Origin: CAZNPL01 sp964574815
Lineage (GTDB): Bacteria > Planctomycetota > Phycisphaerae > UBA1845
NCBI GenBank assembly: GCA_964574815.1
Contig: CAZNPL010000024.1
Location: forward strand, 34,901-98,900
DNA length: 64,000 nucleotides
Direction: 5' to 3'
This document shows, piece after piece, positions 26,460 to 35,807 of this stretch. Each line of letters opens with the position of its first letter. Within the stretch, counting starts at the first letter, position 1. The notes beneath the pieces are model-generated. The model did no database searches, was not told the DNA's origin, and worked only from the letters and a program-made list of their open reading frames with translations. A program made the position numbers and the translations under genes.

Positions 26460-27404
26460 TCAGAAGTCCTTGCGATTGAACAGCCAGATTGCGATGAGGA
26501 CGACCATTGCCTCGATGGCGAGCGACGTTCCGATGGACTCGGCGACCCCCACCGCGCGATTGAGTCGCTGCTCTGATTCTCTGGCGTGGCGGGCGGCCTC
26601 AATATCTCCCTCGGTCTCCGGTGCAACGGCTCCAGCGATGATGTCGGTGGCTGTCGCGGCTTGTACCGCTTTCGATGCAATGATCGGGATGTCCTGGGTT
26701 TTGGGTATGACGTACCGCACGGTGGCGAAAGTACGGCGCCAGCGTTGGGTCGGATCGGCTTTCGGGGTTCCGACGAAGAATGCGTGGGCCTCCTGCGGCA
26801 CCCAGAGCACGACCCACGCGATCAGGGTCAAGAGCAACGCGGGCATCGCCCGCCGGGTGATGACGCCGAATAGAGCAGTGAAACAGAACAGGTAGCTGAA
26901 CAGCAGCACCATCAGCGGGATCACCAACAGGTATCCCCAGATCCAGTGCTTCCAGCGCACGCCGACGACGAGAAACGTCAGGCCTACGAAGATGAGCGCC
27001 TGCAGGAGGATGAAGACCATAGCCCCGGCGTATTTCCCCAGGAAGACTTTGGCGCGGCTGATCGGCTTGGAGAGGAGAATGTCAATGCCGCCGGATTCCA
27101 TCATTGACGGAAAAGTTGATGCGGTCGCGACGAGGGCGAGAATGATGCCGACCCATCCGATGGTGGGTGCCACGATGAGGTGGACGAGGATGCCGGCGAC
27201 GGTGGCGCGCGTTTCGTCGCTGTCGATCGTCCAGTCCTCCAACTCGATCTGCCAGACGCCGAACAGCACGTCGATGCCGCGATCGTCGAATCCGATGCAG
27301 GCCATCGCCGCCGCGATGACGAGACTGATGATGATCATGATCCAGAAGATCTTCCGATCGACGGCGTCGCGGAAAGAATCGACGATCAGGGCCCAAGTTT
27401 GCAT
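26460..27404 (-). CDS. ABC-2-type transporter permease
   Basis: A 314-residue permease with six or more hydrophobic helices (e.g. IFWIMIIISLVIAAAMACIG, residues ~20-38) and the ABC-2 pattern MMESGGIDILLSKPISRAKVFLGKYAGA after the second helix pair. A ~90-residue extracytoplasmic segment lies between helices near residues 190-285. It follows the ATPase gene by 52 bp; together they form an exporter whose cargo is not evident. ATG 27404 is taken over a start at 27434. Confidence 0.85.
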   Translation of the reverse strand: MQTWALIVDSFRDAVDRKIFWIMIIISLVIAAAMACIGFDDRGIDVLFGVWQIELEDWTIDSDETRATVAGILVHLIVAPTIGWVGIILALVATASTFPSMMESGGIDILLSKPISRAKVFLGKYAGAMVFILLQALIFVGLTFLVVGVRWKHWIWGYLLVIPLMVLLFSYLFCFTALFGVITRRAMPALLLTLIAWVVLWVPQEAHAFFVGTPKADPTQRWRRTFATVRYVIPKTQDIPIIASKAVQAATATDIIAGAVAPETEGDIEAARHARESEQRLNRAVGVAESIGTSLAIEAMVVLIAIWLFNRKDF

Positions 27405-27456
27405 GGCAATCCTTACGAGGGTGCCGGACGGCACTTTCTTTTAAAACTGTGGCAGT

Positions 27457-28365
<909 letters not shown>

Positions 28366-28370
28366 CTCGG

Positions 28371-29315
28371 TTACGTGGAGCATGTCTTGCTCAGGTGCTG
28401 CAGTATTCGCTCGGCCGTTGCTTCTATTTCGTCGTCCGGGCTCAGGTCGAACCAGCGTGTGGATCGGAACCGTTTGAACCACGTTCGCTGGGCTTTGGCG
28501 AATTGCCGCGTCGCGATTTTGATCTTTTCGACGGCGTCTTCAAGCGAAACTTTTCCCTCGACGTATTGAATCAGCTCCGGGTAGCCCAGGGCCTGACGGG
28601 CCGATCGGCTCATTGGTTTCTCGGCGTGCGTTAATCTTCGGACCTCTTCGATCCAGCCGCGATCGATGAGGCGCTTGACGCGAGCGTTGGTGCGGCGGTT
28701 CTGGTCTTCGAGCGCGCGGCGGATGCCGATGAAGGTGCAGTCGTGTCGCGGGCGCTGCCGGTCCCATTGGGTCTGGAGGGTGCTGATGGGATCGCCTGTC
28801 AGTTCGTAGACTTCCAGAGCCCGTACCAGGCGCCGGAGGTCGTTCCGGTGGATTCTGGCGGCGGCCTCGGGGTCGATGCGGGAGAGTTCGGCGTGGAGCG
28901 CGGCGGTGCCTTCCTCGTCGGCGCGGGCTTGGAGCCGTTCGCGCAGTTTGGGGTCGGCCGATGGGCCTTCGAAGACGCCCTCGCTGAGGGCTTTGATGTA
29001 AAGGCCCGTTCCTCCGACGGCCAGTATGGTTCTGGACCGGGATGCTATGTCACCGGCGGCGGCTTCGGCGAGGCGGACGAAATCGGCGACCGAGAAGTCC
29101 TCGTGCGGTTCGACCATGTCAATCAGGTGGTGGGGGATGGCGGCCCGCTCTTCGGGGCCGGGCTTGGCCGTTCCGATGTCCATGCCGCGGTAGACCTTCA
29201 TGGAGTCCACGCTGATGATCTCGGCGTCCATCAGGCGGGCGAGTCGGCGTCCGAGTGCACCCTTGCCGCAGCCGGTGCAGCCGAGGAGGAAGATGAGGTG
29301 ATGCGGCTTGGCCAT
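28371..29315 (-). CDS. miaA: tRNA dimethylallyltransferase MiaA
   Basis: A 314-residue enzyme that prenylates A37 of tRNAs reading UNN codons. Typical are DSMKVYRGMDIGTAKP, HHLIDMVEPHEDFSVADF, AVGGTGLYIKALSEG and the C-terminal QFAKAQRTWFKRF. The P-loop reads GCTGCGKGALG: the Ser/Thr after the Lys, which normally contacts Mg-phosphate, is Gly. The rest of the protein is intact, so this is probably a lineage variant rather than decay. First gene of a short operon with the ABC pair. Confidence 0.93.
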   Translation of the reverse strand: MAKPHHLIFLLGCTGCGKGALGRRLARLMDAEIISVDSMKVYRGMDIGTAKPGPEERAAIPHHLIDMVEPHEDFSVADFVRLAEAAAGDIASRSRTILAVGGTGLYIKALSEGVFEGPSADPKLRERLQARADEEGTAALHAELSRIDPEAAARIHRNDLRRLVRALEVYELTGDPISTLQTQWDRQRPRHDCTFIGIRRALEDQNRRTNARVKRLIDRGWIEEVRRLTHAEKPMSRSARQALGYPELIQYVEGKVSLEDAVEKIKIATRQFAKAQRTWFKRFRSTRWFDLSPDDEIEATAERILQHLSKTCST

Positions 29316-29491
29316 GGTCTTTGGATGCGCCCCTGATTAAACCGTCCCGGAGGGGTTCTCAGCCCGCCTGGATGGCACGGCAGTTCATAACGTCTTGTAT
29401 TCTAACGTGTTACGGAAAAAGCGTCATCGCCGGTGGTGCCAATTCGGCAGGCCAGGGCGTGTTCGGGGGGTTGTCTGGTTGTTGTAAGTGC

Positions 29492-29502
29492 TTGTCGGAC
29501 AA
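29492..29502. promoter_or_regulatory. Palindrome TTGTCGGACAA upstream of the hsp20 promoter
   Basis: An 11-bp perfect palindrome centred about 43 bp upstream of the -12 GC of the sigma-54 promoter. It could bind an enhancer-binding protein or repressor of hsp20. It differs from the GACA-N3-TGTC sites near 58-63 kb. Confidence 0.3.
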
Positions 29503-29525
29503 TGACTTAGGTGTTTTGATCGGCC

Positions 29526-29541
29526 TGGCACGGTCGTTGCT
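29526..29541 (+). promoter_or_regulatory. Sigma-54 promoter of hsp20
   Basis: TGGCACGGTCGTTGCT fits the -24/-12 consensus TGGCACG-N4-TTGCW at every fixed position, with GG and GC ten bases apart. The start site would fall near 29552, about 60 bases before the hsp20 ATG. Transcription would need an AAA+ activator such as the one encoded at 61416. Confidence 0.8.
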
Positions 29542-29613
29542 TTAGGAGTGGTGACGTTGACGGAAATGTATCGAACCGAGGGTTGACATCGAGAGAGAAA
29601 TAGGAGGTGTTTC

Positions 29614-30054
29614 ATGTTACCGGTGGCTTTTTCGAGGCAGACGCGATCGCCGGCATTGCGTCGGTGGGGCTTTGATCCGTTTGAGGAGTTCGGCCGGCTT
29701 TCTTCGATGCTTGGTGACGGCCAGGAGGGCTTCGGTGTTCGCCTGGACGTTCGCGAGGACGCGGGCCACTACTTCGTGGACGTGGATCTTCCGGGCTTTA
29801 CCAAGGAGGACCTTGACGTCACGTTGCAGGAGGGCGTCCTGACGATCAGCGGCGAGCGCAAGCGTGAAGAGAAGAAAGAGGGAGAGAGCTATCACTACAT
29901 CGAGCGGCGTACCGGACGGTTCGCGCGGTCGGTGCGGCTCCCGGACGGCGTGAAGTCGGACACGGTGGACGCGTCGCTGAAGAACGGCGTGCTGACGATC
30001 ACGGTTGACAAGGCCGAGGAAGTCAAGCCGCGCAAGATCGACGTGAAGGGCTGA
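29614..30054 (+). CDS. hsp20: Small heat shock protein, Hsp20 family
   Basis: A 146-residue alpha-crystallin chaperone that holds unfolding proteins. The alpha-crystallin domain runs from about residue 40 (VRLDVREDAGHYFVDVDLPG) to 135 and contains the conserved GVLTI segment twice (EGVLTISGERK and NGVLTITVDK). The N-terminal arm (FDPFEEFGRL) is of bacterial class A type. ATG 29614 has AGGAGG seven bases upstream. A near-perfect sigma-54 promoter precedes it, so it is predicted to respond to a specific signal rather than only heat. Confidence 0.95.
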   Translation: MLPVAFSRQTRSPALRRWGFDPFEEFGRLSSMLGDGQEGFGVRLDVREDAGHYFVDVDLPGFTKEDLDVTLQEGVLTISGERKREEKKEGESYHYIERRTGRFARSVRLPDGVKSDTVDASLKNGVLTITVDKAEEVKPRKIDVKG

Positions 30055-30182
30055 TTTCAAGGCGGCCCGAGGACGGCCGCGAGAGTGAAGTATCGAGCGT
30101 CGCCTACTCATGTGAGGGGCGGCGCTTTTCGTTTGGGCCGCGGTTTTGTTGGGGCCGTGTGGTGGGTTTGTTTGGTAGGAAA

Positions 30183-30412
30183 GAGGCACGGAGGCACGAA
30201 GGCATGGAACGAAGGCACGAAGGCACGGAGGCACGAAGGCATGGAACGAAGGCACGAAGGCACGGAGGCACGTAGGCACGAAGGCATGGAACGAAGGCAC
30301 GAAGGCACGGAGGCACGTAGGCACGAAGGCATGGAACGAAGGCACGGAGGCACGAAGGCACGGAGGCATGGAACGAAGGCACGAAGGCACGGAGGCACGT
30401 AGGCACGAAGGC
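30183..30412. repeat. Minisatellite of GGCACGAA/GGCACGGA units
   Basis: About 230 bp built from 8-bp units GGCACGAA, GGCACGGA and GGCACGTA, arranged in higher-order blocks of roughly 38-46 bp separated by GGCATGGAACGAA. All variants differ by single bases, which points to recent expansion by slippage or unequal exchange. Confidence 0.85.
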
Positions 30413-30531
30413 GGTGGCCAGGAATGGGGCGGTTCGGTCTGGTGGGGCGTCTGCCTTCGAGATGGTTTTGGGTTTGTCTGGAAAGGTGGTCCATAGATTT
30501 CGTAGATTGGCGCAGATTTCGGCGTTTCGGT

Positions 30532-30930
30532 GGGTTCGTTTGGCGCTGGCGCTTGGGGTCCGGTCGCTGGCGCTCCCGGCTCCGATGGCGGGGGTCTGAT
30601 AACTGAAAACTGAGCACTGACGACTCTGTCCGACTTTGGGTTTGTTTGGCGCTGGCGCTTGGGGGCTTGTCGCTGGCGCTCCCGGCTCCGATGGCGGGGG
30701 TCTGATAACTGGAAACTGAGCACTGACGACTCTGTCCGGCTTTGGGTTTGTTTGGCGCCGGCGCTTGGGGTCCGGTCGCTGGCGCTTCCGGCTCCGATGG
30801 CGGGGGCCGATAACTGACGACTGTCGACTGAGAACTCGCGGTGCGTGGTTGGGTTCGTTTGGCGCTGGCGCATGGGGTCCGGTCGCTGGCGCTCCCGGCT
30901 CCGATGGCTGGGGTCTGATAACTGATGAGT
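30532..30930. repeat. Four tandem copies of a ~106-bp unit
   Basis: Copies begin near 30532, 30638, 30744 and 30851. Each starts GGGTT(C/T)GTTTGGCGC, continues with GGTCGCTGGCGCTCCCGGC and GATGGCGGGGGTCTGATAA, and ends with a series of AACTGA/CACTGACGACT words. Copies differ at a handful of positions. Confidence 0.85.
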
Positions 30931-31609
30931 GGTCGGCCTGGGGCGGAACCTCTTCCTCTGCGTTCGGGGTGGGTTGAGCGGGCATTGTTTGTTCATGCTT
31001 CGTTGTCTCCGCCGGCGCGCAGTTCGGGCGCGCTAGTCCTTTCCACCCTATAGAAGATGGGGGGTGTTTGGGGTTTGCCGGGGAAAGTTGGAACAGGTGA
31101 CTGCATGCCTGGTGGCTGATTTTATCGGGCTTGGGGGAGCCGTCAGCCGTCATGAGGAGTTGTCAGTTTTCAATTGTCAGTTGTCAGAAGAAGGCCGTTG
31201 GGAAGAGCTGTCAGCCGTCAGCCGTCAGCCGGAGCCGACGAGTCGGCTAGAAAGGGGAGGGTAGAACAGGTGAGCAGGTGACACGGGGAGGGCGGTCGGG
31301 CGTAGGTTGGTGATCGCCGACGTTGGTTTGCGGGTGGGACGGCTTGGTAGGCCGACCGCTTGTTGACACTCGCGGTTCTGATTGAGCACGGCGGCCAGTG
31401 GGGACGGGAGAGGAGCGGGTGGAGAGGAGAAAGTGGATGAGGGGCGGAGCGATGGCGGGACGACGCGAGGCGGGTGCCTGGGATTCAGGGTTGGCGTTGA
31501 CGGTGGCGGGCCGCGCGAGGGCGGGTCGGGAGATTTCACGGGATCCAGTTTGTCGTGGCGCGGGGCTGGTGGGATCCGGGGCCAGGCGAAAGCCTGACGG
31601 TTGGAGTTC

Positions 31610-31717
31610 AAAAAAAGGCCGTCCTGCAGCACAAGACGGCCGGTCGCTCCGCAGAGCGTGGCCTGCGAATCTTTCCTCTTGTTACGCAAAGACTCACAGA
31701 CCGAGATCGGTTACACT
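31610..31717 (-). ncRNA. tracrRNA of the type II-C CRISPR system
   Basis: Read on the minus strand, 31717 to 31681 is an anti-repeat: it starts AGTGTAACCGATC, identical to the plus-strand form of the CRISPR repeat for 13 bases, and ends GCGTAAC against CGCAAC, with a bulged middle. Next come a linker, a nexus-like hairpin CGCTC-TGCG-GAGCG, and an intrinsic terminator: GGCCGTC and GACGGCC arms (31635-31641 and 31617-31623) followed by seven T (31610-31616). The RNA pairs with the repeat part of pre-crRNA for RNase III processing and loading of Cas9. It is divergent from cas9. Length about 108 nt. The 5' end is inferred from the promoter. Confidence 0.88.
31617..31641 (-). terminator. Intrinsic terminator of tracrRNA
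   Basis: Seven-bp GC-rich perfect stem (GGCCGTC/GACGGCC) with an 11-nt loop, followed on the minus strand by T7 at 31616-31610. The only textbook rho-independent terminator I found in the window. Confidence 0.85.
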
Positions 31718-31724
31718 ATTGATT

Positions 31725-31753
31725 CAAGTAGCAGGAGTCTGTTCACAAGTCAA
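31725..31753 (-). promoter_or_regulatory. Candidate sigma-70 promoter of tracrRNA
   Basis: On the minus strand TTGACT (31753-31748), 17-bp spacer, then TGC-TACTTG (-10 hexamer at 31730-31725 with an extended TGn). The predicted start, seven bases on, falls at about 31718-31717, exactly where the anti-repeat begins. The -10 is a poor match, the -35 a good one. Confidence 0.5.
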
Positions 31754-31797
31754 GGTTCATTTTGAAGATGAAGCAAGAAAAAACAGTGGAGCGGGGC

Positions 31798-34700
31798 ATG
31801 TCAAGCATCTCTTTAGGTCTGGATGTGGGATCATCGTCGATCGGGTGGGCGCTGGTGGATACCGAAAAGGAACGGTTGGTTGCGGCGGGTGTCCGGGTCT
31901 TTCCCGAGGGTGTAGACCGGGATCAGCAGGGGGGAGAGCAGTCCAAAAGTCAGGCGCGACGCGTCGCCCGTGGAATGCGTCGGCAGCACGCGCGACGGGC
32001 AAGACGGAAGCGTCGCTTGCGCGAAGTCTTGGTGAACGCGGAACTGCTCCCTTCGGCCGATGAGGAACTTGCGCGTGTGTTGGGGATGAATCCGTATACT
32101 CTACGGGTACGGGCACTTGATGAAGCGCTCACCCCGTTCGAGTTCGGACGTGTGCTCGTTCACCTTAATCAGCGGCGCGGTTTTCTTTCCAATCGAATTA
32201 CGGACCGGGCGAAACCACAGGACACGAAGGGCATGCTCGCGGAGATCAGCGAGCTCGCGGCGGAAATGGAACGGAGCGGATGCCGGACGTTAGGAGAGTA
32301 CCTGGCTCGGGAACAGGAACGGTTTGCGCACGAAGATACCGAGGGCAACGGGAGAGTGCGCGGACGGCATACACGGCGCGACATGTACGAACAGGAGTTC
32401 GACGCTGTGTGGTCAGCTCAGAGCAAGCATCTTGAAGACTTCCTTACGGATGATCTGCGAGAGCGGATTCGTCGCGAAATCTTCTACCAGCGCAAAATGC
32501 GTTGGCCGAAGTCCATCGTGGGACGGTGCGAACTGGAACCAAAGTTGCGCCGATGTCCAAGGGCGGCACGCACGGCGCAGAGATTCCGTCTACTGCAGGA
32601 GGTGAACAACCTACGGTTTTTGGATCGCACGACGGGAGCAGAGTGCGGACTGGCGCCCGAGGAGCGTCGGGAACTGGTTACATACCTGCAGGCATCAAAG
32701 GAACGCACGTTTGACCAGATTCGCAAGAAGCTCGGGCTTCTGCAGAACGTAGGATTTAATCTGGAGGGCCCGGAACGCAGCAAGCTCAAAGGCAACGAAA
32801 CAGACGCTGCGTTAAGCTCGAAGAAAGGGCTGGGGAAACGGTGGAAGGAACTGTCGGAGGAAGAGAAGAACGGCATTGTCGAAATCCTCGTTACGGAAGA
32901 GCAGGAGGACGTGGCAATTCACTGTCTACGAGAAGGATACGGTCTTTCCGCGGAAGAAGCGGAGCGTGCGTTAGCCGTCAACCTGCCGCCCGGACACGCG
33001 CGGTTTTCACAAGCGGCGATCGAGAAACTGCTCCCGCATCTTGAGCGTGGATTGCCTCTGATGGGGGACGATGCATCGAACTCGGCATTGCACGCAGCAG
33101 GCTACTTGCGCCCAGACGAGCGCGTGGTGCGACAGCGTGAGTTTCTACCCCCGGCGCCGGATGTACCCAATCCGATCGTACGCCAGGCGCTGGTTGAGGT
33201 CCGTAAGGTGGTGAACGCGGTGATACGCGAATACGGTAAGCCGCACCGAATCCACGTCGAGCTGGCACGGGAAGCCAAGAAATCGTTTCGGCAGCGTCAA
33301 GAGCTTCGTTTTGAGATGGCAAAGCGCCGGCGCGAACGAGAGAGAGCGGCTGCAACGATCGAAGAGCTCGGGGACAAAGCGACGGCAGGAAAGATTCAAC
33401 GTTATCAGTTGTGGCGGGAGCAAGAGGGCATTTGCGTTTATTCGGGGCGTTCGATCAGCTTGGCACAATTGTTTTCGGATGCCGTGAGCGTAGACCACAT
33501 CCTGCCGCGGTGGCGTAGTCTGGACAACTCGATGGCGAATAAGGTCGTTTGCTTTCGCGACGAAAACGCGAACAAGGGTGACCGGACACCGTTCGAGTGG
33601 CTGGCCGAGGGCGACGCGGAACGTTACGAGCGAGTGTTGCGCGCTGCTGAGCGGCTTCCGTACAACAAGCGGCGGAAATTCGCACTGCAAGAAATCAGGC
33701 TCGACGACTTCGTGAATCGACAGCTCGGAGACACGGCGTACACGAGTCGGCTTGTGACACAGTACTTGCGGTCCTTGGGGACAGAGATTTTGACGCAGCG
33801 GGGTCAGATGACGGCGGACCTGCGGCGTTTCTGGGGGCTTAATACGATCCTCGACTCCGAGGGTGGAGCTCAGAAGAGCCGAACGGACCACAGACACCAT
33901 GCGATCGACGCCCTCGTGATCGCTTTGACGGATCGCAAACGCCTGTATGCTTTGGCGAACTCGCGCGGAGAAGATCTAGAGCGCCCTTGGCAAGATTTTC
34001 GCGAGCATGTGGCAGCGGCCGTTCTGAGCATTAACGTTTCATATCGCGCGCGCCGCCGGTTGCACGGGGCGCTGCATGAAGACACGTTTTACGGAGCCAC
34101 TCAAAAGCGGGGCGAAGAGCGCGTTGGCGAGGCCGTGTCGAACCGTCCATGGGCCAGAGGTTGGATTGAAGAAGAAGGGGTGTTTGTCCGCCGGAAACCG
34201 GTGACCGAAGTCAAGAACGCAAAGCATCTAGAGAAGGTCCGGGATGCCGGTGTCCAAGCGATCCTGAGGCGTCATCTTCTCACGCAGGGGATTGATCCGA
34301 GCCAGAAAGGCGGGTACCCGGCCGACGCGTTTAAGGGGCAAAAGATTCCGCGTATGCCTTGCGGGCGGCCAATCAAGCGGGTCCGGATGCTGGAGGAAAG
34401 CGATACAATTCGCCCTGTCAGCGAACAGCGCCGGTACCAGTGGGTGAAACCGGGCAACAATCATCATATTGTGTACAGGTCGCAGACGAGGGGGGGCGAG
34501 CAGCATTGGGTGGGTGAAGTGGTCACAACGTGGGACGCTGCCGGCCGCGCGCGAAGCGGGATTCCGATTGTCGACCGGTCGGAGGTTGACGGAAGGAGGT
34601 TTGTCATGTCGCTGTCGATAGGAGAAGCCTTCGAGATGGACGATCCGATTCATGGTGAGCGTGGACTGTACGTCGTGCGAAAACTCGAGCAGGGATTGAA

Positions 34701-34857
34701 CCGGCTGTACTACAAGCGCGCCAGCGATGCTCGCAAGGCAACGGAGATTGAGAAAGACAAGCGGTATAAGAGGCTCTCGGCGGCGAGGTTTCAGGCACAG
34801 CATCCTCGTAAAGTGACTGTGAATGTGCTCGGGGAGATCCGCGTCGCGAATGATTAA
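31798..34857 (+). CDS. cas9: Type II-C CRISPR RNA-guided endonuclease Cas9
   Basis: A compact Cas9 of 1019 residues from ATG 31798 (GGAG six bases upstream; TTG 31762 and ATG 31768 give 12 or 10 more residues). RuvC-I is GLDVGSSSIGWAL with catalytic Asp9; an Arg-rich bridge helix follows (ARRVARGMRRQHARRARRKR). RuvC-II is IHVELAREAKK with Glu488. The HNH domain has SVDHILPRW (Asp566, His567) and ends NANKGDRTPFEW. RuvC-III is DHRHHAIDAL with His700, His701 and Asp704. All nuclease residues are intact. The C-terminal ~300 residues form the WED/PAM-interacting part. Size and lack of csn2 or cas4 indicate subtype II-C. It overlaps cas1 by 8 bp. Confidence 0.97.
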   Translation: MSSISLGLDVGSSSIGWALVDTEKERLVAAGVRVFPEGVDRDQQGGEQSKSQARRVARGMRRQHARRARRKRRLREVLVNAELLPSADEELARVLGMNPYTLRVRALDEALTPFEFGRVLVHLNQRRGFLSNRITDRAKPQDTKGMLAEISELAAEMERSGCRTLGEYLAREQERFAHEDTEGNGRVRGRHTRRDMYEQEFDAVWSAQSKHLEDFLTDDLRERIRREIFYQRKMRWPKSIVGRCELEPKLRRCPRAARTAQRFRLLQEVNNLRFLDRTTGAECGLAPEERRELVTYLQASKERTFDQIRKKLGLLQNVGFNLEGPERSKLKGNETDAALSSKKGLGKRWKELSEEEKNGIVEILVTEEQEDVAIHCLREGYGLSAEEAERALAVNLPPGHARFSQAAIEKLLPHLERGLPLMGDDASNSALHAAGYLRPDERVVRQREFLPPAPDVPNPIVRQALVEVRKVVNAVIREYGKPHRIHVELAREAKKSFRQRQELRFEMAKRRRERERAAATIEELGDKATAGKIQRYQLWREQEGICVYSGRSISLAQLFSDAVSVDHILPRWRSLDNSMANKVVCFRDENANKGDRTPFEWLAEGDAERYERVLRAAERLPYNKRRKFALQEIRLDDFVNRQLGDTAYTSRLVTQYLRSLGTEILTQRGQMTADLRRFWGLNTILDSEGGAQKSRTDHRHHAIDALVIALTDRKRLYALANSRGEDLERPWQDFREHVAAAVLSINVSYRARRRLHGALHEDTFYGATQKRGEERVGEAVSNRPWARGWIEEEGVFVRRKPVTEVKNAKHLEKVRDAGVQAILRRHLLTQGIDPSQKGGYPADAFKGQKIPRMPCGRPIKRVRMLEESDTIRPVSEQRRYQWVKPGNNHHIVYRSQTRGGEQHWVGEVVTTWDAAGRARSGIPIVDRSEVDGRRFVMSLSIGEAFEMDDPIHGERGLYVVRKLEQGLNRLYYKRASDARKATEIEKDKRYKRLSAARFQAQHPRKVTVNVLGEIRVAND

Positions 34858-35794
34858 ACGTACGGTCGAGATTTCGGAGCAAGCGGTGCACCTGTCGGTG
34901 AAGAACGACCAGTTGGTGCTAACCGCGCGCGGGGTGCAGCGGAGCAATCTCGCAAGCATTCCGATTGAGGATATCGGCTTGGTACTTGTGGAGCATACAG
35001 GGACGACGTACACGCACGCGGTGCTGGCGACGCTGCTGCGGCACGACGGGGCGCTGGTCGTGTGCGGGCGAGACCACATGCCCGCGGGGTTGCTGCTGCC
35101 GCTGGGGGAGCATACTCAGGTGGTGTGGCGGATTCGCGATCAGTTGGCTGTGAGGAAACCGCTCAAGAAGCAGCTTTGGCGGCAAATTGTGCGAGCGAAG
35201 ATCGAAGCGCAGGCCCGCAATCTTGAGCCGGGGTCGGCGGGCCGAAGGCGGCTGGTTTCGCTGGCACGTCAGGTGCGTTCCGGAGACACGACTAACGTTG
35301 AAGCGCAGGCTGCCCGGGCGTACTGGAGTGCGTGGCTGCCCGGGGAGGCGTTTCGGCGCGATCCTGACGGGCACGGAATCAACGCGTTATTGAATTATGG
35401 ATATGCCGTGATGAGGGCGGCGGTGGCGCGGGCGCTGGTTGCTGCGGGGCTGCTGCCGGTGTTGGGGATTCATCACTGCGGGCGAGGCAATGCCTTCTGT
35501 CTCGCCGACGACCTAATGGAGCCGTTACGTCCATTGGTCGACGGGCGGGTTCGCACCCTTGCAAATGCGGGCATCGTCGAGGTGAATCCACAGGGTAAGA
35601 AGGGGCTTTTGGAATTGCTGGCGGAGCCCGTGGAATGCGGTGGGCAAACGGGACCGCTCTTGGTGGCGTTCCATCGAATGGTGGCATCCCTGGTGCGCTG
35701 CTTCGAGGGGTCGGACAGGCGCCTGGAGATAGCGGTCGCTAGGAACGAAGAGGGAGCTTGCCGGAAGTCTGAAGCGGTTGATGTTGGTTCGTGA
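34850..35794 (+). CDS. cas1: CRISPR-associated endonuclease Cas1
   Basis: A 314-residue integrase of spacer acquisition. N-terminal beta-domain MIKRTVEISEQAVHLSV, then the alpha-helical catalytic domain with Glu in NVEAQAARAYW, the family stretch ALLNYGYAVMRA, His in LGIHHCGRGN and Asp in LADDLMEPLRPLVD, the three metal ligands. ATG 34850 lies inside the end of cas9 (8-bp overlap), so the genes form one operon. Complete and apparently active. Confidence 0.95.
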   Translation: MIKRTVEISEQAVHLSVKNDQLVLTARGVQRSNLASIPIEDIGLVLVEHTGTTYTHAVLATLLRHDGALVVCGRDHMPAGLLLPLGEHTQVVWRIRDQLAVRKPLKKQLWRQIVRAKIEAQARNLEPGSAGRRRLVSLARQVRSGDTTNVEAQAARAYWSAWLPGEAFRRDPDGHGINALLNYGYAVMRAAVARALVAAGLLPVLGIHHCGRGNAFCLADDLMEPLRPLVDGRVRTLANAGIVEVNPQGKKGLLELLAEPVECGGQTGPLLVAFHRMVASLVRCFEGSDRRLEIAVARNEEGACRKSEAVDVGS

Positions 35795-35807
35795 GGGCTG
35801 ACGCGAC

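Larger units (their letters stand above)
30055..31609. other. Gene-free repeat island left of the CRISPR-Cas locus
   Basis: No gene is supported in 1.55 kb. It holds a minisatellite at 30183-30412, a four-copy 106-bp repeat at 30532-30930 and, at about 31140-31245, several direct copies of CAGCCGTCAG/TTGTCAG. Long open frames cross it on both strands because repeat units are in register and GC-rich. The final ~350 bp before the tracrRNA gene are purine-rich without recognisable content. Confidence 0.6.

Noticed and set aside
30085..30402. Plus-strand frame with GTKARRHEGMERRHEG repeats
   Set aside because: It is the direct translation of the 8-bp minisatellite; all three frames are open there.
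29617..31153. Minus-strand frames of 350-460 codons across hsp20 and the repeat island, rich in Arg, Pro and Ser
   Set aside because: They run antisense to a clear hsp20 gene and through tandem repeats; the peptide repeats only mirror DNA repeats.
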